64,000 nucleotides of DNA, taken from NCBI RefSeq assembly GCF_028372415.1, contig NW_027325120.1:811501-875500 (forward strand), read 5' to 3'. Every line of letters begins with the position of its first letter. Positions within the stretch are counted from its first letter, which is position 1. Made by a program: the position numbers and the translations under genes. The notes below the pieces were generated by a model. The model made no database searches and had not been told where the DNA came from. It was given only the letters and a program-made list of their open reading frames with translations. Source of the stretch: Notamacropus eugenii. Taxonomy: Eukaryota > Chordata > Mammalia > Diprotodontia > Macropodidae. Below, piece after piece: positions 1 through 10,017 of the stretch.

Positions 1-1058
1 TCTAATCTCAACATCCAATTCCACATTTCTGGTTTCAATTCCATGCTAAAATTCCTATTCCAAATTGCTATTGTATCTTCTTAATCCAAATTCTACTTTC
101 AATTTCCCATTGTGAATTCATGTTTCAAATTCCAGTTTTAAGACATATTTCAACATCAAATGAAAACTTAAATTCCACTTCCAAATTCTTTTTCCATAGT
201 CTACCTCCAAATTCCAATTTCAAACTGCTTTATCAAGCTGCAATTCTAAAATATTGTTTCCCATGCCAAATTTCATCTTAAAATTGAATACTAACATTTT
301 AATTACAAATTTTACTCCTAAAACTTTGTCCCAAATTCTAATTGCAAATTCTTAGTCTAAATTCATCTTCCAATTTCATGCTCAAAATTCAATGCCATAT
401 CAAAATTGAAATTCCTCTTCCAAATTGCTCTTCCATAGACTAATTAAAAATTCCAGTTCTTCATTCCACTTCCAAATTCCAGTTCCACATTCCAATTCCA
501 AATTCCAATTCTTAATTCCACTTCCAAATACCAGTTCCAAATTCTAGTTTCAACTTCCAAATCTAAATTCCAGTTCTAAATTCCACTTCCACATTGCAGT
601 TCCAAATTCCATTTTGAAAGTTCAGTTCCAAATTCCATTTCTAAATTCCACTTCCAAATTCCAGTTCCAAGTTCCAATTCCACATTCCAGATCCAAATTC
701 CATTTCGAAAGTAAAGTTTCAAATCCCAATTCTATGTTTCATGTCCAAATTCCGATTCCACATTCCAATCCTAAATTCCACTTCCAAATTTAAGTTCCAA
801 ATTCCATTTCCACATTTCAAATCTTAATTCCCTTTCCAAACTCCAGGTCCAAATTCCAATTCTGAATTCTTATTCCAAAATCTAATTAGAAATTCCTGTT
901 CCACATATCACATTTCAATAACATACTAAAATTTCGATTCCAAATTCCTGTTACATCTTATTACTCCAAACTTTACTTTCAAATTCCAATTATAAATTCA
1001 AGTTTCAAATTCCAATTCTGCACTCACATTTGAACACCAAATGAAAACTGAAATTCCA
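1..1058. repeat. AT-rich 13-bp-monomer satellite, left block
   Basis: Almost the whole stretch is a degenerate tandem array of a 13-bp unit close to aaattccaNttcc. Runs in clear 13-bp register are seen around 470-700 (for example aaattccagttcc followed by aaattccatttcg). G is rare on the plus strand. It is the same family and orientation as the large block at 10018-22098. It begins before the window and stops near 1058, where the sequence turns to ordinary DNA (agccatttgactcc). The phrase tagtctaaattcatc near 353 is the higher-order landmark that recurs throughout the larger array. Confidence 0.93.
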
Positions 1059-1799
1059 CTTCCAGCCATTTGACTCCAGCTCCAGCGTCACAAACTCACA
1101 AAATTTTGACCACAAAAAAAGTGAAAAATCACCCGGACATTTTCTCAAAGGAGTAAAGAATTGTCCCCAGCAGAAAGCGCGCTCTCTTGAACCCAGGATA
1201 AGTTAGCGAACTCCAAGGATGATGGAATTGGAGAAATGGGAGAGACGCAGAGACATGATTGCACATCTCCAGATGGACTCTGTGGGGCATTCATGCACTC
1301 AGATGGTAGAGAAAATATATAACCTTAGTTTCAGTGACCTCGAATGTAATAACTTCAGGTATTTAAAAAGTTGATCCTGAATAAGAAAGCAGCCGCTTTA
1401 CAAAACTCCCAAAGGAGTGCATTCAGAGAAGAGCTCAGGAGCCCTTCTCTCAATATTATCAAGAACCAAGGACTTTTCACTATTCAGCCCCGCAACACTT
1501 TCGTTTTCACATGTTCAGCTAACCACCCTGGCCTCGTGTTTGCATCCAGAGATCACTGTCTCTTAAGGATAGAATAGAACACAATAGCGCCACTGACTGA
1601 GGAAAGTTTGGCCAGAAGGGACCTCAGTGATTCTTTAGTGCAGGGCTGAAGAAGAAGCAGCCTTCAGGCCATACCATGTGTTCTAACTCCTCTGCTGCAT
1701 CTTCTCACTCCAGTCCCAGTTTGATAGAACAAATCCTTTTCTGAAATCGTTAAGGTTTGGTGGGATGATTTTTTTAGACGCAGAATAAAGGAGATAGAT
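1059..1799. other. Island sequence, no feature recognised
   Basis: Ordinary-complexity sequence between the satellite edge and the possible minus-strand retrocopy. A 68-codon plus-strand frame at 1371-1577 shows no recognisable domain and is within chance expectation. I see no repeat family I can name. Confidence 0.5.
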
Positions 1800-2530
1800 T
1801 TGATTCTCATTGCCTTTCGTAACCATACATAGCTTTATTGATCAACACGAGTTGCAATAAAGGCAAAATCACAGTTAGTGTCATGTGCAGTCATTTCCTT
1901 CCACAGTCAGCTTAGCCATCAGCATCATTGACAACTTTTATGTAGCTCCCATTCTTCACTTGGGCGGATAATGAAGAATCCAGGTCTCCGTCAAGGAGAG
2001 AAGGAAGAGCGTAGAGGCCCTGCCAAGGATAGCTTGGAGAGACTGCAGAAAAGGAGTCTGTCTGTGACATCAGAAAATCCTTTACGGCATTTTCCATACT
2101 CAGCAAAAATGCCCACGTCTGCAAAGGGCGTGCTGCATCCAAAGCCTGTTTGTGAACTCCAGAGGAGGACACCATTTCCAGATGTAAAAGCTTTCAGGAT
2201 CCTTACATCTTCAGAAGAGGAAGGGAGGTTCCCACTTCTGCTGACTGAATCTTTCCAGATGCCCAACTCCCACTCTGCCCTCTCTCCCCCCATGCACTTC
2301 CCAGTGGTGTTTGACTGAGGTGAAGGTCTGGCTCCTCACAATTCAGCCAGAAGACAGTCCAAACGATCTTTGTTGTCAGGCAAGTCCTTCGGGACCCTTC
2401 CACACTGAACACTATTCATATCTGTGGACAGGATGAGGTGAATATTCCATGATTCAGAATCAAATGTTCCAACCCTGGGCAATTGTAAGGGGTACTGACC
2501 GCCATGCCATCTGGGACGCCACACTGAGGG
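1800..2530 (-). pseudogene. Possible processed pseudogene or terminal exon, source unknown
   Basis: On the minus strand a reading frame ends with a stop at 1912-1914. It is followed by about 75 bases resembling a 3' UTR and then a polyadenylation signal (AATAAA, plus-strand tttatt near 1831-1836), the layout of an mRNA 3' end. The last open stretch is 87 codons (1912-2175) and ends in YIKVVNDADG. Upstream, two other minus frames overlap (1991-2293 and 2203-2412), as expected if the coding sequence is frameshifted. I do not recognise the protein. An alternative is a true last exon with the acceptor ttcacaaacag near 2150. No clear poly(A) tail or target-site duplication was seen, so the retrocopy reading is tentative. 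Confidence 0.35.
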
Positions 2531-2574
2531 ACATCAGGTAAACTGAGTCCAGAACAGGGAAGGGTGAACAAGAT

Positions 2575-2830
2575 GGAGCTGGAAGGGACAGCCCCACCCC
2601 TGGTTTGTGTTTGTTACTATAGTTCCAGCTTGTGTTCATTACTATAGTTTCAGGTTTGTTTGTGTGTCTTACCATGGTTCATTGGGCTGGCTGGCAGAGA
2701 CTATATAACCAGAGTGCTTGCTTGAATAAATCAGACTTGCTTCATAACCTGCTTTCCCGCCTCATTTTTCTACTCTCGAGCTCCACAGGAGGACGAGCAG
2801 CTTGCTGGCCAGGCATAAGACTTGCTCCTC
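2575..2830 (+). mobile_element. Probable solo LTR of an endogenous retrovirus
   Basis: The stretch has the order expected of a retroviral LTR. A U3-like part carries imperfect direct repeats (ttgttactatagttcc and cattactatagtttc at about 2610-2650). A TATA element (ctatataacc) lies near 2700, a polyadenylation signal (gaataaa) near 2724, and a T/C-rich tail with ctctcgagc follows. No gag, pol or env sequence and no second LTR copy is seen next to it. The ends are approximate because I could not fix the terminal TG/CA or a target-site duplication. Confidence 0.5.
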
Positions 2831-3737
2831 TCGGTGTGTTATGCCGTTACCGTAGCAGGCATTCCCTTGAGCGTTTCTCTCAGGCCTGGGATGGGGACTG
2901 TGGGCCAGGAAGGAGAACCAACTGTGGGTCTGAAATCACTGAGTCCTCTCTGCTTCAAAGTGTCCACCATGTTCTGGAGAGTTTGTAAGGGCACCTTGTC
3001 CAAATTCTCCTCTACTTCTTTCTTTCCATGTTCCAAAACTATTTCCATATAAGAAGTTCATCAAATTCATGTCAATTCATCAGTTTACGTACACACGCAG
3101 CTCCCTCGGCATTTCTGTCAAAGGACTCCCAGCTCTGCAAGCGGGATCAAAGTAAGGCCATGGATGGGAAATGGGAGGAAAATACTAGCATGTATTCCGT
3201 TCAAAAAATCACCTTATTAAACACGCATGCATTCTTTTCATGTGTCTATAAGGTTTATTCTTTCAATCAAGCCTTTGGCAGTGTTGGCTCCCCTTGCCCT
3301 AGTGTCTTCCACAGAAATGTCTCAGCAGCATGAAGTAGGACCCACCTTCATCAGCAGGATAGGAATTTTTGAAGACCAACCTTTCCACGTGAAGCACATC
3401 TCCAAAATCTCTTTCTTGATATACTGGCTTCAAAAGTTTCCCTTTTCTCACCAAGATCCAATCTTAGGAACGTTGTTCATTTGACATGGCAAGTCAATTC
3501 TTCACACTGGAGGGGAAAATCGTTTAGATTCTACAAAGGGCTAAATTAAAGTTTCGGGAAAAGAAAAGAACTTCTGGCAGTGTCAGGTGAAAGTGGATTT
3601 CCTTCTGGTACAAGTAGGAGGCACTGCCGTTAAGAGGCAAAGGAGCTCTTATTTCTTTGAGCAATTTATTTATTTACCCAGTTATTTATGTATTTCTTTA
3701 TTGTATCTTTCATTAAAATGCTTTTATTTTTCTAATA
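2831..3737. other. Island sequence, unassigned
   Basis: Nothing firm is seen. A minus-strand frame at 2839-3048 begins MEIVLEHGKKEVEENLDK and looks helical and charged, so it could be a fragment of a second retrocopy. There is no confirming motif, polyadenylation signal or second exon. The plus frames at 3028-3484 overlap in two registers and carry no recognisable domain. Confidence 0.4.
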
Positions 3738-4981
3738 TTTAATTTTAGGGGGAGGAGCCAAGATGGCGGAGTAGAAAGATTCACATACGCTACCTCCGAA
3801 CCCACAGCCCATATAATATCTGTAAAAAAGAACTCCCAGGAAATTCTGGAGCTGCAGAAGCCACAGAACAATGGAGCGGACGAGATTTCTGTTCCAGAGA
3901 GCCCTGAAAAACCTACGAAACGTCTGTCGCACCCCAGACCCAGAGCAAAACCCAGCCCTGCCTTGGCCACGCAGCGCTGAGAGGAGCAGATCCGAGCAGG
4001 CTTCAAGGAAGGAATCTGCAGTGGCCGCGCAGGTCCCTCTACCCATGGGCACCGGGGGTGAATGAGAGAGTCTTTTTGGCGTACTAGGAGGGGAGCGGGG
4101 TGTCTCCATAACTCAGGCCCCCTCGGGAGGCAACAGCGGAGCCAGCAGCAGACTGGGGCTTTCAGAGCAGGGAGGAGCTCGGATCCATTGTTAAAGGTCT
4201 CCGCATACCCCCTGAGGGTACTGAGTCCTGTGTGGCGAACCTGCCCCTAACTGAGCACCTGAACTTAATCTCACACTGAATAGCAGCCCCACCCCTGCAG
4301 AACGCCCTGAGGCTGGGAAGCAGCATTTGAATCTCCGACCCTAAGCGCTGGCTGGGCGGATCTGCAGGCGAGTTGGGGGTGTAGAGGACATTCAGAAGTC
4401 AAGTCACTAGGTGGAAAAATGCCCAGAAAAAGGAAAAAAAAATAAGACTATAGAAAGTTACTTTCTTGGTGAACAGGTATTTCCTCCCTTCCTTTCGGAT
4501 GAGGAAGAACAATGCCTACTATCAGGGAAAGACATAGAAATCAAGGATTCTGTATCCCAGCCCACCCAAAGGGCTCAGGCCATGGAACAGCTCAAAAAAG
4601 ATTTTCAGAATCAAGTTAGAGAGGTGGAGGAAAAACTGGGAAGAGAAAAGAGAGAAATGCAAGTCAAGTATGAAAAGCAGGTCAACACCTTGCTAAAGGA
4701 GACCCCAAACAATGCTGAAGAAAATAACACCTTGAAAAATAGGCTAACTCAATTGGCAAAAGAGGTTCAGAGAGCCAATGAGGAGAAGATTGCTTTCAAG
4801 AGCAGAATTAGCCAAATGGAAAAGGAGGTTTAAAAGCTCACTGAAGAAAATAGTTCATTCAAAATTAGAATGGAACAGATGGAGGCTAATGACTTTATGA
4901 GAAACCAAGAAATAACAAAACAAAACAAAACAAATTAGAAAATGGAAGATAATGTGAAATATCTCATTGGAAAAACAACTG

Positions 4982-6892
4982 GAGTTTCTTGGGGGCGGAG
5001 CCAAGATGGCAGAGTAGAAAGACGCACATAAGCTACCTCCGAACCCACTGCCCATAAAATATCTGTAAAAAAAGGACCACCGGAGAATTCTGGAACAGCA
5101 GAAGCCACAGAACACTGGAGCGGAGGAGATTTCTGCTCCAGAGAGCCTGAAAACCTCTCGCAAAAGGTCCCTCTGGCCCAGGACCCAGAGCACAGCCCAA
5201 CCCTGCCTTGGCAGAGTGGCACGGAAAGGAGCGGATCCGAGTAGGCTTCAGGGACGGAATCTCCAGCAGCTGCACGGGCCCCCCACCCACAGGTGTCAAG
5301 GGTCGGTGAGACGATCTCTTTAGAGGGTCGAGAGGGGTGTCGGGTGCCCCCATAACTCAGGCCCCCTCGGGAGGCAGCAGCAGAGGCGGGAGCAGACCTG
5401 GGCTCCCCAAGCAGGCAGGAGTCTGGATCCATTGTCGAAAGTCTCTGCATAAACCCCCTGAGGGAACTGAGCCCGAGAGGCGGCCCTGCCCTGACCTGAG
5501 CACCTGAACTTAACCTCACACTGAATAGCAGACCTGGCCCCGCCCAAAGCCCTGAGGCTGAGAAGCAGTATTTGAATCTCACACCCCAAGTACTGGCTGG
5601 GCGGATCTGGAGGCGAGGTGGGGGTGGAGAGGACACTCAGAAGTCAAGTCACTGGCTGGGAAAATGCCCAGAAAAGGGGAAAAAAAATAAGACTATAGAA
5701 GGTTACTTTCTTCGTGAACAGGCATTTCCTCCCTTCCTTTCTGATGAGGAAGAACAATGGTTATCATCAGGGGAAGACACAGAAGTCAAGGCTTCTGTAT
5801 CCCAGCCACTCAATGGGCTCAGGCCATGGAAGAACTCAAAAAGGATTTTGAAAATCAAGTTAGAGAGGTGAAGGAAAAACTGGGAAGAGAAATGAGTGAC
5901 ATGCAAGCAAAGCATGAAAAGCAAGTAAACACCCTGCTAAAGGAGACATAAAAAAATACTGAAGACAATAACACCTTGAAAAATAGGCTAACTCAATTGA
6001 CAAAAGAGGTTCAAACAGCCAAGGAGGAGAAGAATGCTTTCAAAAGCAGAATTAGCCAAATGGAAAAGGAGATTCAAAAGCTCACTGAAGAAAATAGTTC
6101 TTTCAAAATTAGAATGGAACAGATGGAAGCTAATGACTTTATGAGAAACCAAGAAATCACAAAACAAAACCAAAAGAATGAAAAAATGGAAGAGAATGTG
6201 AAATATCTCATTGGAAAAACAACTGACCTGGAGAATAGATCCAGGAGAGACAATTTAAAAATTATGGGCCTACCTGAAAGACATGATCAAAAAAAGAGCC
6301 TAGACATCATCTTTCATGAAATTATCAAGGAATACTGCCCTGAGATTCTAGAATCAGAGGGCATAATAAGTACTCAAGGAATCCACAGACCACCACCTGA
6401 AAGAGATCCAAAAAGAGAAATTCCTAGGAACATTGCGGCCAAATTCCAGAGTTCCCAGGTCAAGGAGAAAATATCTCAAGCAGCCACAAAGAAACAATTC
6501 AAGTACTGTGGAAATACAATCAGGATAGCACAAGATCTAGCAGCTTCTACATTAAGGGATCAAAGGGCATGGAATAGAATACTCCAGAAGTCAAAGGAAC
6601 TAGGACTAAAACCAAGAATCACCTACCCAGCAAAACTGAGTATAATTCTTCAGGGGAAAAATTGGTCTTTCAATGAAATCGAGGACTTTCAAGCATTCTT
6701 GATGAAAAGAACAGAGCTGAAAAGAAAATTTGACATTCAAACACAAGAATGAAGAGAAGCATGAAAAAGTGAATAACAAAGAGAAGTCATAAGGGACGTT
6801 ACTAAAGTTGACCTTTTTACATTCCTACATGGAAAGACAATATTTGTAACTCATGAAACTATTCAGTATCGGGGTACTGGGTGGGATTACAC

Positions 6893-6941
<49 letters not shown>

Positions 6942-7770
6942 TAGAGACAGAGTGCACAGAGTGAATTGAAGAGGATGGGATCGTACCTTAAAAAATGAAA
7001 TCAAGCAGTGAGAGAAAAATATATTGGGAGGAGAAAGGGAGAAATGGAATGGGGCAAATTATCTCTCATAAAAGAGGCAAGCAAAAGACTTATTACTGGA
7101 GGGATAAAGAGGGGAGGTGAGAGAAAAACATGAAGTTTACTCTCATCAAATTCCACTAAAGGAAGGAATAAAATGCACACTCACTTCGGTATGAAAACCT
7201 ATCTTACAATACAGGAAAGTGGGGGTTAAGGGGATAAACAGGGTGGGGGGGATGATGGAAGGCAGGGCACGGGGAGGAGGGAGCAATTTGAGGTCAACAC
7301 TCATGGGGAGGGTCAGGATCCAAAGAGAGAACAGAAGTAATGGGGGACAGGATATGATGGAGGGAAATATAATTAGTTCTTACACAACACTACTATTATG
7401 GAAGTCATTTGCAAAAATACACAGATTTGGCCTATATTGAATTGCTTGCCTTCCAAAGGGAAGGGGTGGGAAGGGAAGGAAGAAGAGTGGTTGGAATTCA
7501 AAGTTCTAGGAACAACTGTCGAGTACTGTGCTTGCCACTAGGAAATAAGAAATACAGGTAAAGAGGTATAGGATGGAGACAAGGACAGAGAGGGATGATA
7601 GAAGAGAGGGCAGATTGGCAGACAGGGGCAATTAGAACGCTCGGTGTTTTGGGGTGGGGGGAAGGGACATAAGGGGGGAAAATTTGGAACCCTAAATTTT
7701 GAGAAAATGAATGTTAAAAGCTAAATAAATAAATAAATAAGGGGAAAGAAAGAAAAAAAAAAAGAAAAAA
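4982..7770 (+). mobile_element. HAL1-type element B, nested inside element A's ORF1
   Basis: A complete half-LINE: 5' UTR (4982-5663) with YY1-type ccaagatggc at 5001-5010, ORF1 remnant (5664-6752), and a 3' UTR of about 1 kb ending in taaataaataaataag and an A-rich tail up to 7770. It was inserted at the codons reading gaaaaacaactg in element A. The 10-12-bp target-site duplication is at 4970-4981 and 7771-7782 with one mismatch (gaaaaacaac / gaaaaacaaa), and element A's ORF1 continues directly afterwards. A (CA)n tract lies at 6889-6942, at the same site as in the other two copies. No ORF2 is present. Confidence 0.9.
5664..6752 (+). pseudogene. ORF1p pseudogene of HAL1 element B
   Basis: It begins with ATG at 5664 (MPRKG) but an extra A in the following A-tract throws the frame off, and a second frameshift lies near 5805-5815 (cagccactcaatggg against cagcccacccaatggg in element C). 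A nonsense TAA is at 5949-5951. From 5976 to 6752 the frame is open for 258 codons. This covers the end of the coiled coil (EKEIQKLTEENSSFK), the RRM (RRDNLKIMGLPERHDQKKS), and the C-terminal domain (FKYCGNTIRIAQDLAASTLR, ITYPAKLSIILQ), ending FDIQTQE. Full length would be about 362 residues. The three lesions make it inactive. Confidence 0.88.
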
Positions 7771-8425
7771 GAAAAACAAATGACCTGGAAAATAGATCCA
7801 GGAGAGACAATTTAAAAATTATGGGACTGCCTGAAAGCCAAGATCAAAAAAGAAGAGCCTAGACATGATCTTTCATGAAATTATCAAGGAAAACCTCCCT
7901 GAGATTCTAGAACCAGAGGGCATAATAAATATTGAAAGAATCCACAGATCCCCTCCTGAAAGAGATCCAAAAAGAGAAACTCCTAGGAACATTGTGGCCA
8001 AACTCCAGAGTTCCCTGGTCAAGGAGAAAATATTGCAAGCAGCTAGAAAGAAACAATTCAAGTATTGTGGAAATACAATCAGGATAACACAAGATCTAGC
8101 GACTTCTACGTTAAGGGATCGAAGGGCATGGAATAGGATATTCCAAAAGTCAAAGGAACTAGGACTAAAACCAAGAATCACCTACCCAGCAAAACTGAGT
8201 ATAATACTTCAGGGAGAAAAATGGTATTTCAATGAAATCGAGGACTTTCAAGCATTCTTGATGAAAAGAACAGAGCTGAAAAGAAAATTTGACTTTCAAT
8301 CATGAAAAGGTAAACAGCAAAGAGAAGGCATAAGGGACTTACTAAAGTTGAACTCTTTACATTCCTACATGGAAAGACAATATTTATAGCTCTCGAAACT
8401 TTTCAGTATCTGGGTAGCTGGTGGG

Positions 8426-8483
<58 letters not shown>

Positions 8484-9389
8484 CACACACAGAGAGAGAC
8501 AGAATGCACAGAGTGAATCGAAGAGGATGGGATCATATCTTAAAAAAACGAATTTAAGCAGTGAGAGAAACATATTGGGAGGAAAAAGGGAGAAATGGAA
8601 TGGGGTAAATTATCTCTCATAAAAGAGGCAAGCAAAAGACTTATTACTGGAGGGATAAAGAGGGGAGGTGAGAGAAAAACATGAAGTTTACTCTCATCAC
8701 ATTCCACTAAAGGAAGGAACAAAATGCACACTCATTTTGGTATGAAAACCTATCTTACAATACAGGAAAGTGGGGAAGAAGGGGATAAGCATGGTGGGGG
8801 GGAAGGATGGAAGGGAGGGCATTGGGAGGAGGGAGCAACTTGAGGTTAACACTCATGGGGAGGATCAGGATCCAAAGAGAGAATAGAAGCAATGGGGGGC
8901 AGGATAAGATGGAGGGAAATATAGTTAGTCTTACACAACCTGACTATTATGTAAGTCATTTGCAAAACTACAAACCTTTGGCCTATATTGAATTGCTTGC
9001 TTTCCAAAGGGAATGGGTGGGGAGGGAGGGATGAAGGGAAGTTGGAACTCAAAGTTTTAAGAACAACTGTCGAGTACTGTTCTTGCTACTAGAAAATAAG
9101 AAATACAGGTAAAGGGGTATAGAAAGTTATTTGGCCCTACAGGACAAAAGAGAAAAAGGGGACAAGGGGAGAGAGGGATGACAGAAGAGAGGGCAGATGG
9201 GTGATAAGGGCAATTAGAATGCTTGGTGTTTTGGGGTGGGGAGGGGACAAATGGGGAGAAAATTTGGAACCCAAAATTTTGTGAAAATGAATGTTACAAG
9301 TTAAATAAAGAAGTTTAAGAAAAAGAAAAATAAATAAAGAATGTTTAATTTTAAATGTTTCATCTTTTTTATTGTTAATGTAATCGATC

Positions 9390-10014
9390 CGAACTTATTT
9401 ATTTATTCCTTTCCGCTGTATCTCCAAATTCTCGAGAGCACAGAATTGGACCTTAGAGCCAAACACGCCCACATACTTTTTTTTCTCCTTTGGCCTTCCA
9501 AGATAATTGATAAGAGTTTGGCGCAGGTGCAGGGGCAGCAACCAAGTGGCTGAGGTGTATGGGCAGAGCCACCAAAGCCTTGACCCCAGGTAAGTGGTGA
9601 ATGCTTGAGTGATCCTCAGTTTGAATCGAAGTCCTGGGAGTTGTCGTACTCAAACTTATGGAGCACATCATAGGGATAGTTGTTCCATTTCCTTGGTCTA
9701 ATGATATATCTTTCCTCTTCAGTAAAACTGCCACATTCTGCATCATACCCTCTGGTGCTCTCTGTGTTACTGGTTCCTTCTTCCTGGTCAGGGTACTCAT
9801 TGCGTCAGTGATTCTCACTCTTTCCATCTGCTTCATCATTGTAATCTTCTTCCATTTCCTCTGCTTGATCATCTGCTTCCAGTTCGCAGTCCTCACTGTG
9901 GGGCTGTCCAGAGAGTTTGCTTTCAGTCGATCCGGGCACAGACGTCTCCAGGGCCTTAAGGTCATAAACATAGTCTTCATATTCCATGTCTCAGTGCTCT
10001 GTTCCTTTTCCATC
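9390..10014 (-). pseudogene. Retrocopy remnant of an acidic protein, truncated at satellite
   Basis: On the minus strand one frame runs from the satellite junction at 10014 to a stop at 9616-9618, interrupted only by TGA at 9991-9993 and at 9805-9807. It encodes a very acidic C-terminal region: an EYEDYVYDLKALE segment, an acidic stretch including EEMEEDYNDEADG, then TEEERYIIRPRKWNNYPYD near the end. The 3' UTR-like tract ends with overlapping AATAAA signals (plus-strand tttatt at 9398-9407) and a short A-run. The one-frame, intronless layout with a 3' signal suggests a processed pseudogene. I do not recognise the parent. The 5' end is cut exactly where the satellite starts. Confidence 0.55.
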
Positions 10015-10017
10015 CTT

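Larger units (their letters stand above)
4419..8305 (+). pseudogene. ORF1p pseudogene of HAL1 element A (4419-4980 joined to 7782-8305)
   Basis: ORF1p is the L1-type RNA-binding chaperone: a coiled coil, then an RRM, then a C-terminal domain. The native ATG at 4419 reads only eight codons before a frameshift in the A-run at 4433-4442; the rest lies in the -1 frame to 4833. That part includes the acidic FPPFLSDEEEQ motif and a heptad-rich coiled coil from about 4590. A TAA at 4831-4833 and the nested insertion at 4981 break it further. The RRM and C-terminal part resume at 7782, with RDNLKIMGLPE-like and KQFKYCGNTIRI segments. The end is altered: the usual FQTQE terminus is deleted and the frame stops at 8303-8305. 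Not functional. Confidence 0.85.
3748..9343 (+). mobile_element. HAL1-type (ORF1-only) element A, split by nested copy B
   Basis: Full-length half-LINE carrying 5' UTR, ORF1 and 3' UTR but no ORF2. It starts with gggggaggagccaagatgg, which contains a YY1-type CCAAGATGGCGG at 3758-3769 like that at L1 5' ends. It ends in an A-rich tail near 9300-9343. A perfect 10-bp target-site duplication, tttaatttta, lies at 3738-3747 and 9344-9353, so both ends are fixed. The 5' portion is 3748-4981 and the 3' portion 7771-9343. Between them sits element B. The 3' UTR has a (CA)n tract at 8429-8490 and G-rich runs near 8790-8830. An element without reverse transcriptase is presumably mobilised by an autonomous L1. 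Confidence 0.88.
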
